From the NCBI RefSeq assembly GCF_001984825.2, contig NZ_CP043318.1, positions 4,154,001-4,218,000 of the forward strand: a stretch of DNA of 64,000 nucleotides, read 5' to 3'. Below are positions 23,984 to 33,643 of the stretch, piece by piece (the first letter of the stretch is position 1; each line of letters starts with the position of its first letter). Made by a program: the position numbers and the translations under genes. The stretch comes from Enterobacter chengduensis. GTDB taxonomy: Bacteria; Pseudomonadota; Gammaproteobacteria; Enterobacterales; Enterobacteriaceae. A model generated the notes under the pieces. That model was not told where the DNA came from. It searched no databases and was given only the letters and a program-made list of their open reading frames with translations.

Positions 23984-24535
23984 ATGAAAAAAGTAATGAT
24001 GAAAACTGTTTTAGCCAGTTTGGTTGTATCCAGTATTACTGTGTTGACAGGTTGTGTAACCTCACCAGATATGGAAGCAGCTAAACAACCGCTGGGTAGT
24101 ATAGTCAGTGTTGTTAACGTTCCCGGGGTTAAAAAGGATGCACTTTACAGCAGCTCCAAAATTTGGGTTGCAAAGGCCTTCACTGATTCTAACAGCGTAA
24201 TCCAATATGCCGATAAAGAAGAAGGTTCGATTGTTGGCAAGGGGAATGTTAAATACCCATGTGACGGTTTTAATGATTGTTTGGCTAATGAAGATGTTCG
24301 ATATAAATTCACTATGAAAATCGACACAAAAGATGAAAAAGCTCGCATCACCTTTGATGATATCCACATTTATCGTCCGGCCCACGTAACAAGCGGGATT
24401 GCGTTCCCTGCCATAGATTCGCCAAATATGACCGTTGGTGGACAAGCAAAAGCTAAAAAAGCGTTGAATGATATTGTGGAACAATACAAACGTGAGATCG
24501 TGACTGAAAGTAGCTCTGCTGCAAAAGACTGGTAA
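23984..24535 (+). CDS. DUF4468-type lipoprotein
   Basis: A 183-residue lipoprotein: signal and lipobox SSITVLTGC (Cys at about residue 25), followed by a domain with VPGVKKDALYSSSKIWVAKAF, IVGKGNVKYPC and YKFTMKIDTKDEKARITFDDI. This matches the DUF4468 (TBP-like fold) proteins found in many envelope contexts. Two extra cysteines (YPCDGFNDC) may pair. ATG 23984 has AAGGAC before it and starts the signal; the open frame extends to 23912. A perfect terminator follows. Confidence 0.75.
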   Translation: MKKVMMKTVLASLVVSSITVLTGCVTSPDMEAAKQPLGSIVSVVNVPGVKKDALYSSSKIWVAKAFTDSNSVIQYADKEEGSIVGKGNVKYPCDGFNDCLANEDVRYKFTMKIDTKDEKARITFDDIHIYRPAHVTSGIAFPAIDSPNMTVGGQAKAKKALNDIVEQYKREIVTESSSAAKDW

Positions 24536-24543
24536 CGGCCATC

Positions 24544-24580
24544 AGCTCAAAAACTTGCCGGAGAAGTTTTTGAGCTTTCT
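24544..24580 (+). terminator. Terminator of the lipoprotein gene
   Basis: AGCTCAAAAACTT (24544-24556) pairs exactly with AAGTTTTTGAGCT (24564-24576), then TTCT. Confidence 0.75.
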
Positions 24581-24734
24581 ATAGCCGGGATTATGTGTGG
24601 TTGCATAATATAGTCATGACAGGTTATCACGCGGCATTTTGATTCCATTCGAATGCAACCTATTTTACTTGGCTACGCTAGCAACTCTATGAGAGCGCCG
24701 CGAATTCTGCACCATGATTTCCACACCTCTTAAT

Positions 24735-24767
24735 AAAAAACGCGCCACAGAGCTTCCTGTGGCGTGA
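24735..24767 (-). terminator. Terminator of the element C integrase
   Basis: Read on the minus strand: GCCACAG, GAAGCT, CTGTGGC, then GCGTTTTTT. It lies just after the integrase stop. Confidence 0.75.
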
Positions 24768-24775
24768 GCGAGAGA

Positions 24776-26716
24776 TTACGGCTTGTGCTTGCGAACCCCG
24801 TCTTTCATCGCCTTCAGTCCCACCTCAACATTAAACGGAGCTATCTCAGGCAAATTGTGTTTAAGCCCGGAAATTGCGTGGAATTGCTCCTCAACAGCTC
24901 TGTCTTTACGATAGGTTGTCATGGCAGTAGTGCTTCCTCGAACATGTCCGACAAGTTGGGCGATCATCCGTTCACTTAACTCCAGTCGGTCGAGGCTATT
25001 CACATAGTTATGGCGGAATGAGTGAAAAACCTTCTTCCCATTACGGTCTAATCCAAGCTTCTTGCCAAAATAAAGTTCATTGAACCATTTTGACGCATAA
25101 CCACGATAACCTTTAATTTTATTGAAGGTTAACTCTGGAAAAACACGTTCCTGTCCATCAGCTTTCAAAGCTTTAACGTATTCAAGAAAGCCAAGCTCAA
25201 TCAGCCTTGGATGAATGGGAACCTGTCTCAACGCATTGAGCGTTTTCAGCGATTTATCCGCTTCAGCTTCAGTGTCCATAACTTTATCCGGTGAATCTAA
25301 ATTGAAGTCCAGATACGCAACACCATTTTCACTCATACGGATATCAGAAAGATAAAGTTGGCATAACTCATTCATTCGCCCACCGCTATATAACGCTAAT
25401 AGGGGTAACCAATAGCGATAAGGTCGAAAGTCAATATGGCGCCCGAATTTGTTCGGCACACCCTCGCCAGTTTTAAACCAGTATGCAGAGAATATGAGTT
25501 CCAGTTCATCATCTTCGAACTGATAACGGTCATCCTGAGATCTTGCAGTTTTCTTACGCTTTGCCAGAACATTTTCCACTGGATTGGCAATTAAATAATT
25601 TTCTTTACAGGCCCACTTTAACATTGAACCTAATGAGGCCATATGACGCCCAATCGCATCTTTCGTCATGAGCGACTCACCGGCATCAAGTGCTTTTTCG
25701 ATGAGTTGATCCAAATCTTCGGCAGCGTATCGGCGTTGCATTAAATACAAGTTACTGGGCATTCTTTGCATTCTGGAAACGTATTTTTTTACGACATTAC
25801 GATCTAACTCAACAAGTGTTAAGTCTCCCATAACGTCGATAAAATGAGATATTCGCGACCGGATTTTTTCCTCACTGGCAAGTTTGAGATCCCCTGAGTT
25901 CTTATACGCAATGAACTCCTCCAACACTTCTGAAACCGTTTTTGACGCGTGTAGTGGATTGCAAAACGGGTTAGAGATGATCAAAGGAGGGGGCGGTGGT
26001 GGTGGCACAACAGCCGGAACAGGAGGTAATTCAGGCTCAGATTTCGCAAACGCTTTATCCCACATGCTACGCAGCTTTTCAGCCTGCACATTGTTGATAA
26101 ATAAAGAACTTGAATCTATCGTAACTCCGGGCAAGTCCAGTAGCCAAAGAGCAAGGGGATTACCGTTGGTAGCCCTGAATGCAGTTATTTCCGTTGATAG
26201 CCCTTTAACCAATTTATTGAGGGCATGTAGCGGCATGTAAATCTGCATATAGCCGTTAACCATAGCCTCAGTGCCGTAATGAGCAACGTCGTTTAAAACA
26301 AAGCCATGCGTATCAGGGTCACGATCAATGGCAGTAAAATCATCAATCAGAAAACCCCGCTGGCTATCTACAAAAGCATACAGCGGAATATTGTCTGCCA
26401 AAAGATGCGGAACAACCGTTTCAAGCACCACATCAAATGATTCGCAAAACAGAGCCAAGCTGATTTTGCCAGCCCCCGCCAACAACGGGGCGTTTCCCCG
26501 AATTTTCTCTTTATCCACTTGCTTAAACTCTTCCAGAGACGCATACCACTTCTCCAACAAACGCGTGGCGATTGCCTTAGCATTTGCGAGGTGGGTTGTG
26601 CGGGTAGATGCATGTATTTCACGCTGCCCTATCAGGGCACGATACCGAACCGGAACGGTTATCCTCAGAACATAGATCCCGCTAGGACGTCGATAGAGAT
26701 TACCACGTTGCGCCAT
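24776..26716 (-). CDS. Tyrosine integrase of element C
   Basis: A 646-residue integrase, longer than most. N-terminal beta domain (residues about 1-60, LYRRPSGIYVLRITVPVRYR), a long middle region with a proline run (VPPPPPPPLI near residue 245), a core-binding domain (about 260-380) and the catalytic domain with Arg in SGGRMNELCQL, HSFRHNYVNSL, GHVRGSTT and Tyr in MTTYRKD. Its start is 90 bases from the tRNA-Gly 3' end and it reads away from it, the standard position for the integrase that uses this tRNA. TTGTAGGAGG repeats at both ends of element C are candidate arm sites. Confidence 0.9.
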   Translation of the reverse strand: MAQRGNLYRRPSGIYVLRITVPVRYRALIGQREIHASTRTTHLANAKAIATRLLEKWYASLEEFKQVDKEKIRGNAPLLAGAGKISLALFCESFDVVLETVVPHLLADNIPLYAFVDSQRGFLIDDFTAIDRDPDTHGFVLNDVAHYGTEAMVNGYMQIYMPLHALNKLVKGLSTEITAFRATNGNPLALWLLDLPGVTIDSSSLFINNVQAEKLRSMWDKAFAKSEPELPPVPAVVPPPPPPPLIISNPFCNPLHASKTVSEVLEEFIAYKNSGDLKLASEEKIRSRISHFIDVMGDLTLVELDRNVVKKYVSRMQRMPSNLYLMQRRYAAEDLDQLIEKALDAGESLMTKDAIGRHMASLGSMLKWACKENYLIANPVENVLAKRKKTARSQDDRYQFEDDELELIFSAYWFKTGEGVPNKFGRHIDFRPYRYWLPLLALYSGGRMNELCQLYLSDIRMSENGVAYLDFNLDSPDKVMDTEAEADKSLKTLNALRQVPIHPRLIELGFLEYVKALKADGQERVFPELTFNKIKGYRGYASKWFNELYFGKKLGLDRNGKKVFHSFRHNYVNSLDRLELSERMIAQLVGHVRGSTTAMTTYRKDRAVEEQFHAISGLKHNLPEIAPFNVEVGLKAMKDGVRKHKP

Positions 26717-26805
26717 CGGCTGTATGAACTCCTTGTAGGAGGATCACGAGCGCCGTCACGTATGAATCAGAAAAAAGCTGAGGAATGAATACGTTAGGGA
26801 GTTTT

Positions 26806-26829
26806 TGGAGCGGGCGAAGGGAATCGAAC
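26806..26829 (-). other. Attachment site within tRNA-Gly
   Basis: The 3' part of the tRNA gene, identical over 24 bases to 2872-2895 and over 18 to 16990-17007. Integration kept the tRNA intact. Confidence 0.85.
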
Positions 26830-26879
26830 CCTCGTATAGAGCTTGGGAAGCTCTCGTTCTACCATTGAACTACGCCCGC
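26806..26879 (-). tRNA. glyU: tRNA-Gly (anticodon CCC)
   Basis: A 74-base cloverleaf on the minus strand: acceptor GCGGGCG/CGCCCGC, D arm GTTCAATGGTAGAAC, anticodon loop TTCCCAA (CCC, reads GGG), T arm with GGTTCGATTCC, encoded CCA. It lies beside actS, as glyU does in E. coli. It is the integration target of the element array. Confidence 0.97.
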
Positions 26880-26880
26880 T

Positions 26881-26914
26881 TTGAGGTGCGTAAGGCATTA
26901 TAGACCTTACACAC
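26881..26914. terminator. Hairpin between glyU and actS
   Basis: AGGTGCGTAAGG and CCTTACACACCT form a long stem around CATTATAGA. It can end actS transcription on the minus strand. Confidence 0.5.
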
Positions 26915-26959
26915 CTTCATACAAGCCTCTTCACAACTAACCGGCGATTAAATAATCAC

Positions 26960-27703
26960 TTAGCACTTCGGTTTGCTGCCGGGCGCAGGAAGATAGCGCT
27001 GCGGATCGATGGCCGTCGCCTTATAGCGGATCTGGAAATGCAGCTTCACTGAATCCGTACCGGTGCTGCCCATGGTGGCAATCTTCTGCCCGGCTTTGAC
27101 GTTCTGCCCGTTGTTGACCAGCATCGTGTCGTTGTGCGCATAGGCCGTGATGTAGTCTTCGCCATGCTTAATCATGATCAGGTTACCGTAGCCGCGCAGC
27201 TGGTTACCGACGTAAACCACCTTCCCTGCCCCGGAGGCATAAACCGGCGTCCCGCGCGCAGCAGCGATATCAATCCCCTTGTTGCCACCTTCAGAGAGTG
27301 AATAAGGGGCGACCACTTTACCGCTGGCAGGCCAAATCCAGCAGCGCTGTCCAACCGGCGGCCATGACGATTGCGGTACCTGGTACGACGGCGTCACTTT
27401 GGCGGTTTTGCCTTTCGAAGAGGATTTTTTACCCGAGGACGCTCCGCCGCTCACCTTCAGCTGCTGGTCCACCTCGATGGTGTAGGGTGGAGAGAGATTA
27501 TTCAGCCGCGCCAGATCCTTCACGCTGGTCCCCGTTGCGCGCGAAATCCGGTACAGGGTGTCCCCGCGTTTGACGGTGTAGACCGAACCGGAATAGCTTC
27601 CCGTATCCGTCGATTTGCTCCCTGAACAGCCCGCCAGGAATAGCGTCAACGTCAGGAAAAAAACAGCGGTAAGGGGTTTTCTCGTCAGGCTTCCTGCAAA
27701 CAA
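26960..27703 (-). CDS. actS: ActS (YgeR), LysM/LytM lipoprotein activator of amidase
   Basis: A 247-residue lipoprotein (lipobox FLAGCSG) with a LysM domain at about 42-87 (YTVKRGDTLYRISRATGTS) and a LytM/M23-like domain at about 130-240. The zinc-site His of active M23 peptidases is absent (NKGIDIAAARG instead of H-x-G-x-D), while LHFQIR remains, so it is non-catalytic. In E. coli ActS activates the peptidoglycan amidase AmiC under stress. Context (between glyU and idi) matches. Confidence 0.93.
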   Translation of the reverse strand: MFAGSLTRKPLTAVFFLTLTLFLAGCSGSKSTDTGSYSGSVYTVKRGDTLYRISRATGTSVKDLARLNNLSPPYTIEVDQQLKVSGGASSGKKSSSKGKTAKVTPSYQVPQSSWPPVGQRCWIWPASGKVVAPYSLSEGGNKGIDIAAARGTPVYASGAGKVVYVGNQLRGYGNLIMIKHGEDYITAYAHNDTMLVNNGQNVKAGQKIATMGSTGTDSVKLHFQIRYKATAIDPQRYLPAPGSKPKC

Positions 27704-27866
27704 AACAGATCCTCGGTCAGCGTGAATGGCGCACTATGATAACAGCCAAAACGAACAGGGGTCATGCCCTTTTCCGCTCTACGAGCCAAACCGTTCGTAT
27801 AAGAATGCAGTATAATACTTCGGCTGATGGTGCTGAACCACTCGGCGTTTTGGCACTGGAGCATCA

Positions 27867-28409
27867 ATGAGTATTCAAGAACACGTTATTTTGGTAAACG
27901 ACCAGGGAATGGTGATTGGCACTCAGGAAAAATACGCCGCGCACACGTTACATACCCCGCTGCACCTGGCTTTCTCTTCCTGGCTTTTTAACGCCAAAGG
28001 CGAGTGTCTGGTCACCCGACGCGCATTAAGCAAAAAAGCCTGGCCGGGCGTCTGGACGAACTCCGTCTGCGGGCACCCGCAGTCCGGTGAAAAGACGGAA
28101 GAGGCCATTATCCGCCGCTGCCGCTTTGAAGTGGGCGCGGAACTGACGGATATCACCGCCGTCGCCCCTGAGTTTCGCTATCGGGAAACCGACCCGTCCG
28201 GGATCGTGGAAAACGAAATTTGCCCGGTATTCGCCGCTCGGATAACCAATAACGTGACGATAAATGAAGATGAAGTGATGGACTATCAGTGGGTTGAGCT
28301 GGACGCGCTATTCCGCGCGCTGGACGCGACGCCGTGGGCCTTTAGCCCGTGGATGGTCATGGAAGCGATGACCGCTCGCGAAACGCTCAGAGCCTTCGCC
28401 GCGCAATAA
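27867..28409 (+). CDS. idi: Isopentenyl-diphosphate delta-isomerase
   Basis: Interconverts IPP and DMAPP, the C5 units for ubiquinone, undecaprenyl phosphate and tRNA modification. Type 1 (Nudix-like) enzyme of 180 residues, normal size. Metal-binding His residues in [12 protein letters not shown], catalytic Cys in [12 protein letters not shown] and Glu in [12 protein letters not shown] are present. Converges with lysS on a shared terminator, as in E. coli. Confidence 0.96.
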   Translation: MSIQEHVILVNDQGMVIGTQEKYAAHTLHTPLHLAFSSWLFNAKGECLVTRRALSKKAWPGVWTNSVCGHPQSGEKTEEAIIRRCRFEVGAELTDITAVAPEFRYRETDPSGIVENEICPVFAARITNNVTINEDEVMDYQWVELDALFRALDATPWAFSPWMVMEAMTARETLRAFAAQ

Positions 28410-28434
28410 AAAAGCCCCTTTCGGGGCTTTTTTG
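28406..28434. terminator. Shared idi/lysS terminator
   Basis: AAAAAAGCCCC, TTTC, GGGGCTTTTTT: a bidirectional hairpin between the convergent genes. Confidence 0.9.
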
Positions 28435-28446
28435 CATCTTAACGCC

Positions 28447-29964
28447 TTATTTCACCGGGCGCATTGCCGGGAACAGGATCACGTCGCGGATGGTGTGGCT
28501 GTTGGTGAACAGCATCACCATACGGTCGATACCAATCCCCAGACCCGCCGTTGGCGGCAGGCCGTGCTCCAGCGCGGTCACGTAGTCTTCGTCGAAGAAC
28601 ATCGCTTCGTCGTCGCCTGCCGCCTTCGCGTCAACCTGATCCTGGAAGCGCTGGGCCTGGTCTTCCGCATCGTTCAGCTCGCTAAATCCGTTGCCGATTT
28701 CGCGGCCGCCGATGAAGAATTCGAAGCGGTCGGTGATCTCCGGGTTCTGGTCATTACGACGCGCCAGCGGAGAGACTTCAGCCGGGTATTCGGTGATGAA
28801 GGTCGGCTGAATCAGGTGCGCTTCGGCCACTTCTTCGAAGATCTCGGTCACGATACGGCCCAGACCCCAGCTCTTCTCAACCTTGATACCGATGCTTTCC
28901 GCGATCGCTTTCGCAGAGTCGAAGTTATCCAGCTCCGCCATATTGGTTTCCGGACGGTACTTCTTGATCGCTTCGCGCATGGTCAGTTTTTCGAACGGCT
29001 TGCCGAAGTCGAAGACTTCTTCACCGTAAGGGACCTGCGTGGTGCCCAGAATATCCTGCGCCAGGGTACGGAACAGGGATTCGGTCAGCTCGATCAGATC
29101 TTTGTAATCCGCATACGCCATATAGAGTTCCATCATGGTGAACTCTGGGTTATGGCGAACGGAGATACCTTCGTTACGGAAGTTACGGTTGATCTCGAAC
29201 ACGCGATCGAAGCCACCGACCACCAGACGCTTCAGGTACAGTTCCGGCGCGATACGCAGGTACATGTCCAGGTCCAGGGCGTTGTGATGGGTGATGAACG
29301 GACGCGCAGACGCGCCGCCAGGGATCACCTGCATCATTGGGGTTTCCACTTCCATAAAGTCGCGGTTCACCATGAACTGGCGGATACCGGCCATGATCTG
29401 GGAGCGAATTTTGAAGGTCTTGCGGGATTCATCGTTAGAGATGAGATCCAGGTAGCGCTGACGATAGCGCGCTTCCTGATCCTGCAGGCCGTGGAATTTG
29501 TCCGGCAGCGGGCGCAGGGCTTTGGTCAGCAGACGCAGCTCGGTGCAGTGGATGGACAATTCACCGGTTTTGGTTTTGAACAGCTTACCTTTTGCGCCCA
29601 GGATATCGCCCAGATCCCACTTCTTGAACTGCTCGTTGTAGATACCTTCCGGCAGATCGTCACGGGAAACGTACAGCTGAATACGGCCGCCAACGTCCTG
29701 CAGGGTCACGAAGGAGGCTTTACCCATGATACGACGGGTCATCATGCGGCCCGCAACGGCCACTTCAACGTTCAGCGCTTCCAGCTCTTCGTTCTCTTTC
29801 GCGTCGAAGTCAGCGTGCAGTTGGTCTGAGGTGTGGTCACGACGAAAATCGTTCGGGAACGGTACGCCCTGCTCGCGCAGCGCTGCCAGCTTCTCGCGGC
29901 GGGTTTTCAGTTCGTTGTTAAGATCGACTACCGCGTCAGCGCCCTGTGCTTGTTGTTCAGACAT
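28447..29964 (-). CDS. lysS: Lysyl-tRNA synthetase, class II
   Basis: Charges tRNA-Lys. 505 residues, as in E. coli. N-terminal OB-fold anticodon domain (about 65-150), class II motif 2 as [15 protein letters not shown] and motif 3 as [13 protein letters not shown] near the end. Ten bases after prfB, cotranscribed with it. Confidence 0.97.
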   Translation of the reverse strand: MSEQQAQGADAVVDLNNELKTRREKLAALREQGVPFPNDFRRDHTSDQLHADFDAKENEELEALNVEVAVAGRMMTRRIMGKASFVTLQDVGGRIQLYVSRDDLPEGIYNEQFKKWDLGDILGAKGKLFKTKTGELSIHCTELRLLTKALRPLPDKFHGLQDQEARYRQRYLDLISNDESRKTFKIRSQIMAGIRQFMVNRDFMEVETPMMQVIPGGASARPFITHHNALDLDMYLRIAPELYLKRLVVGGFDRVFEINRNFRNEGISVRHNPEFTMMELYMAYADYKDLIELTESLFRTLAQDILGTTQVPYGEEVFDFGKPFEKLTMREAIKKYRPETNMAELDNFDSAKAIAESIGIKVEKSWGLGRIVTEIFEEVAEAHLIQPTFITEYPAEVSPLARRNDQNPEITDRFEFFIGGREIGNGFSELNDAEDQAQRFQDQVDAKAAGDDEAMFFDEDYVTALEHGLPPTAGLGIGIDRMVMLFTNSHTIRDVILFPAMRPVK

Positions 29965-29973
29965 GTTGGTTCC

Positions 29974-31072
29974 TCATAACCCTGCTTTCAAACTTGCTTC
30001 GATAAATTGGTCCAGGCTGCCGTCCAGCACCGCCTGCGTGTTGCGGGTTTCAACCCCGGTACGCAGGTCTTTGATGCGGGAGTCATCAAGGACGTAAGAA
30101 CGGATCTGGCTGCCCCAACCGATGTCGGACTTGTTGTCTTCCATCGCCTGTTTCTCAGCATTTTTCTTCTGCATCTCCAGCTCATAAAGCTTCGCTTTCA
30201 TCTGCTTCATGGCCTGGTCTTTGTTCTTATGCTGGGAACGGTCGTTCTGGCACTGTGTTACCAGCCCGGTTGGAATGTGGGTAATACGCACCGCAGATTC
30301 CGTACGGTTAACGTGCTGACCACCCGCGCCGGATGCGCGATAAACGTCAATACGCAGGTCCGCCGGGTTAATTTCGATATCGATATCTTCATCAACTTCC
30401 GGATAGACAAACGCGGAGCTGAAGGAGGTATGACGACGACCGCCGGAGTCGAACGGGCTCTTACGCACCAGGCGGTGAACGCCGGTCTCGGTACGCAGCC
30501 AGCCGTAGGCGTAGTCACCGATGATCTTGATGGTGACGGATTTCAGACCCGCGACTTCACCTTCAGACTCTTCGATAATTTCGGTTTTGAAGCCGCGCGC
30601 TTCGGCCCAACGCAGGTACATACGCGTCAGCATGCTGGCCCAGTCCTGCGCTTCGGTACCGCCAGAACCCGCCTGAATATCAAGATAGCAGTCAGCGCTG
30701 TCGTATTCGCCGGAGAACATACGACGGAATTCCAGCTGCGCCAGCTTCTCTTCCAGCACGTCGAGTTCTGCCACGGCTTCGTTAAAGGTCTCTTCGTCGT
30801 CGGCTTCGACGGCCAGCTCCAGCAAACCGGAAACATCTTCCAGCCCCTGGGCCATTTGATCCAGCGTATCTACGATAGCTTCGAGAGAGGAACGCTCTTT
30901 ACCCAGCGCCTGTGCGCGTTCAGGTTCGTTCCAGACGTCCGGCTGTTCCAGCTCGGCGTTTACTTCTTCAAGACGCTCTTTCTTGGCATCGTAGTCAAAG
31001 ATACCCCCTAAGAACGTCGGAGCGCTCCGTGAGGTCCTGAATACGGTTTTTTACCGGATTAATTTCAAACAT
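29974..31072 (-). CDS. prfB: Peptide chain release factor 2 (programmed +1 frameshift)
   Basis: RF2 ends translation at UGA and UAA. The reading frame is split: codons 1-25 start at ATG 31072 ([13 protein letters not shown]...) and reach an in-frame TGA at 30995-30997; the main frame continues from about 30994 to 29974. The shift signal AGGGGGTATCTTTGAC lies at 30994-31009, with the internal Shine-Dalgarno-like AGGGGG and slippery CTTTGAC. Low RF2 makes the ribosome shift instead of stop, so the factor regulates itself. Anticodon-like SPF (RKSPFDSGG) and the GGQ loop (GAGGQHVNR) are present. Confidence 0.97.
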
Positions 31073-31162
31073 GGTCTGTTTTCTTTTATGGACTTGTCAA
31101 AATGCGGTGATAAGAGCGGGATTGTACCGAATCCACGCCCTTTTTTATAGAGATTACTGCCG

Positions 31163-32896
31163 CTAAATTGGCCAGATATTGTCGATGATGATCTGAAGGG
31201 TGCGGTTACCGCGAAACTCGTTGATGTCCAGTTTGTACGCCAGCTCGACCTCGCGCACGCCGTTGTCCGGCCATACCGTCGTGTCCACGTTGAAGGCAAT
31301 GCCGTCCAGCAGCGGGCCGCCGCCCACGGGCTCTACCATCACCTTAAGATGACGTTCGCCGACGATACGCTGCTGCAGCAGGCGGAAACGCCCGTCGAAC
31401 AGCGGTTCCGGGAACATCTGCCCCCAGGGGCCCGCATCACGCAGCATTTGCGCGACGTCCATGGTCATTTCCGCCGCCGACAATGGCCCGTCGGACACCA
31501 CTTCCCCCTGCAGCAGGGCCGGGTCAATCCAGTCGGTGACCAGCTCGCCAAACAGACGCTGGAACTCGTCGAATTTCGCCTCTTCCAGAGACAGGCCCGC
31601 CGCCATCGCATGGCCGCCGAACTTGATCATCAGCCCGGGATACAGCGTATCGAGACGCTCAAGCGCATCGCGCATGTGCAGACCCTGAATCGAACGGCCA
31701 GAGCCTTTCAGCGTGCCGTCGCCCGCGGGGGCGAACGCGATCACCGGACGGTGGAAGCGCTCTTTAATGCGCGACGCCAGAATGCCGACCACGCCCTGAT
31801 GCCACTCGGGGTGGTACATCGCCAGCCCGCCCGGCAGCGTGTCGCCGCTGCGCTCAAGTTTTTCGCACAGGGTTAGCGCTTCGGCCTGCATCCCCTGCTC
31901 AATCTCTTTACGGGTCTGGTTCAGCGCGTCCAGCTCGTTGGCCAGCACGCGCGCTTCACCGATGTTGTCGCACAGCAGCAGCGCCACGCCGACCGACATA
32001 TCGTCCAGCCTTCCCGCCGCGTTCAGGCGCGGCCCGAGGGCGAAGCCCAAATCGCTTGCCGCCAGCTTGAGCGGGTCGCGGTTGGCAATTTCAAGCAGCG
32101 CCTTGATCCCCGGACGGCACTTGCCTGCCCGAATGCGGCTTAAGCCCTGCCAGGTCAAAATGCGGTTATTGGTGTCGAGCGCCACCACGTCTGCGACGGT
32201 GCCCAGCGCCACCAGGTCGAGATATTCGGCCAGGTTCGGTACGGCAATACCGCGGGATTCGAACCAGCCCTTATCGCGAAGCAGGGTACGCAGCGCCAGC
32301 ATCAGATAAAACGCCACGCCTACGCCCGCGAGGGATTTCGAGGGAAAATCGCAGTCGCGCAGGTTGGGGTTAATAATCGCTTCGGCGTCAGGCAGCGTTT
32401 CACCGGGCAGGTGGTGATCGGTAACCAGCACCGGGATCCCCAGCGCGTGGGCGCGATCGACGCCCGAATGGGAAGAGATCCCGTTGTCGACGGTCATGAT
32501 CATCTGTGCCCCGCGGGCGTGGGCCTGATCGACCACTTCCGGGCTGAGGCCGTAGCCGTCTTCGAAACGGTTCGGCACCAGATACGTGACGTTATTGCAG
32601 CCCAGCGCGCGCAGGCTGAGCACGCTCAGCGCGGTGCTGGTTGCGCCGTCGGCGTCGAAATCCCCTACCACCACGATCCGCGTTCCCTCACGAAGCGCGT
32701 TGTAGAGCATCTCAGTGGCTTTTTCGATGCCGCTCAGCTGCTGCCAGGGCAGCATCCCTTTCACGCTGCGCTCAAGGTCTTCAGCGCGACGCACGCCGCG
32801 GCTGGCGTAGAGTCGCTTCAGCAGTGCCGGGAGATCGTCTGGCAAATCAACCGGTTCAACCGCCTCGCGGCGGCGTAATTTTATCGGGGCTTTCAC
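31163..32896 (-). CDS. recJ: Single-stranded-DNA exonuclease RecJ
   Basis: 5'-3' single-strand exonuclease of the RecFOR and mismatch repair pathways. 577 residues, normal. DHH-family motifs: VGDFDADGATSTAL, MTVDNGISS, VTDHHLPG; the DHHA1 part has GGHAMAAGLSL. Directly follows dsbC by five bases. Confidence 0.97.
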   Translation of the reverse strand: MKAPIKLRRREAVEPVDLPDDLPALLKRLYASRGVRRAEDLERSVKGMLPWQQLSGIEKATEMLYNALREGTRIVVVGDFDADGATSTALSVLSLRALGCNNVTYLVPNRFEDGYGLSPEVVDQAHARGAQMIMTVDNGISSHSGVDRAHALGIPVLVTDHHLPGETLPDAEAIINPNLRDCDFPSKSLAGVGVAFYLMLALRTLLRDKGWFESRGIAVPNLAEYLDLVALGTVADVVALDTNNRILTWQGLSRIRAGKCRPGIKALLEIANRDPLKLAASDLGFALGPRLNAAGRLDDMSVGVALLLCDNIGEARVLANELDALNQTRKEIEQGMQAEALTLCEKLERSGDTLPGGLAMYHPEWHQGVVGILASRIKERFHRPVIAFAPAGDGTLKGSGRSIQGLHMRDALERLDTLYPGLMIKFGGHAMAAGLSLEEAKFDEFQRLFGELVTDWIDPALLQGEVVSDGPLSAAEMTMDVAQMLRDAGPWGQMFPEPLFDGRFRLLQQRIVGERHLKVMVEPVGGGPLLDGIAFNVDTTVWPDNGVREVELAYKLDINEFRGNRTLQIIIDNIWPI

Positions 32897-32901
32897 GCGG
32901 A

Positions 32902-33615
32902 TTATTTACCACCAAACTGTTTCTGGTGCGCGTCGAGGAACTCTTTCATCTCTTTCGGTCCCTGATAGCCCGGAACGACATAGCCGTTGCTCAGGACAAT
33001 CGCAGGCGTACCGCTCACGCCAAACTGCACGCCCAGCGCGTAGTGGTTAGCGATATCAATGTCGCAGGAGGCTGGCTTAACGCCTTTGCCGTTCATCGCG
33101 TCGTCAAACGCTTTGTTGCGGTCTTTCGCACACCAGATCGCCTTCATGTCCTGCTCTGGCTGGCTCTGCACGCCCGCGCGCGGGAAGGCCAGGTAACGCA
33201 CGGTAATGCCCAGCGCGTTGTAGTCTTTCATCTCTTCATGCAGCTTGTGGCAGTAGCCGCAGGTGATGTCGGTGAAGACGGTAATCACGTGTTTTTCCTG
33301 CGCCGCTTTATAGACGATCATCTCTTTTTCGAGCGCGTTCAGGTTTTTCATCAGCAGCTGGTTGGTCACGTTGACCGGCTGCGCGCCGCTCACGTCGTAC
33401 ATCGGCCCCTGAATAATGTGCTTGCCGTCTTCGGTGACGTACAGCACGCCGCTGTTGGTTAGCACCGTTTTCATGCCGGCAACCGGTGCAGGCTGAATAT
33501 CGCTGCCGGTAACGCCAAGCTTAGCCAGCGACTGTTTGATGGCGGCGTCGTCCGCATGGGCGAAACCGGTAAAGGAGGCTGCCAGCAGGGTGAACAGCGC
33601 AAAAGTCTTTTTCAT
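32902..33615 (-). CDS. dsbC: Disulfide isomerase DsbC
   Basis: Periplasmic thiol:disulfide isomerase that corrects wrong disulfides. Signal peptide MKKTFALFTLLAASFTGFAHA; thioredoxin-like domain with active site CGYC in FTDITCGYCHKLH. 237 residues from ATG 33615, which starts the signal peptide; the open frame runs further into xerD. May also help fold the cysteine-containing exported proteins of the nearby elements (inference). Confidence 0.96.
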   Translation of the reverse strand: MKKTFALFTLLAASFTGFAHADDAAIKQSLAKLGVTGSDIQPAPVAGMKTVLTNSGVLYVTEDGKHIIQGPMYDVSGAQPVNVTNQLLMKNLNALEKEMIVYKAAQEKHVITVFTDITCGYCHKLHEEMKDYNALGITVRYLAFPRAGVQSQPEQDMKAIWCAKDRNKAFDDAMNGKGVKPASCDIDIANHYALGVQFGVSGTPAIVLSNGYVVPGYQGPKEMKEFLDAHQKQFGGK

Positions 33616-33643
33616 AGTTGATCCTGTTACAATTCGTCGGCAC

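Noticed and set aside
28432..29829. Long open frame (465 codons) antisense to lysS
   Set aside because: Shadow of the codon bias of lysS; no ribosome site, His/Gln/Arg-rich product with no domain. Similar shadows over gcvP (43093-44403), gcvT, pgk (61264-62502) and recJ were rejected for the same reason.
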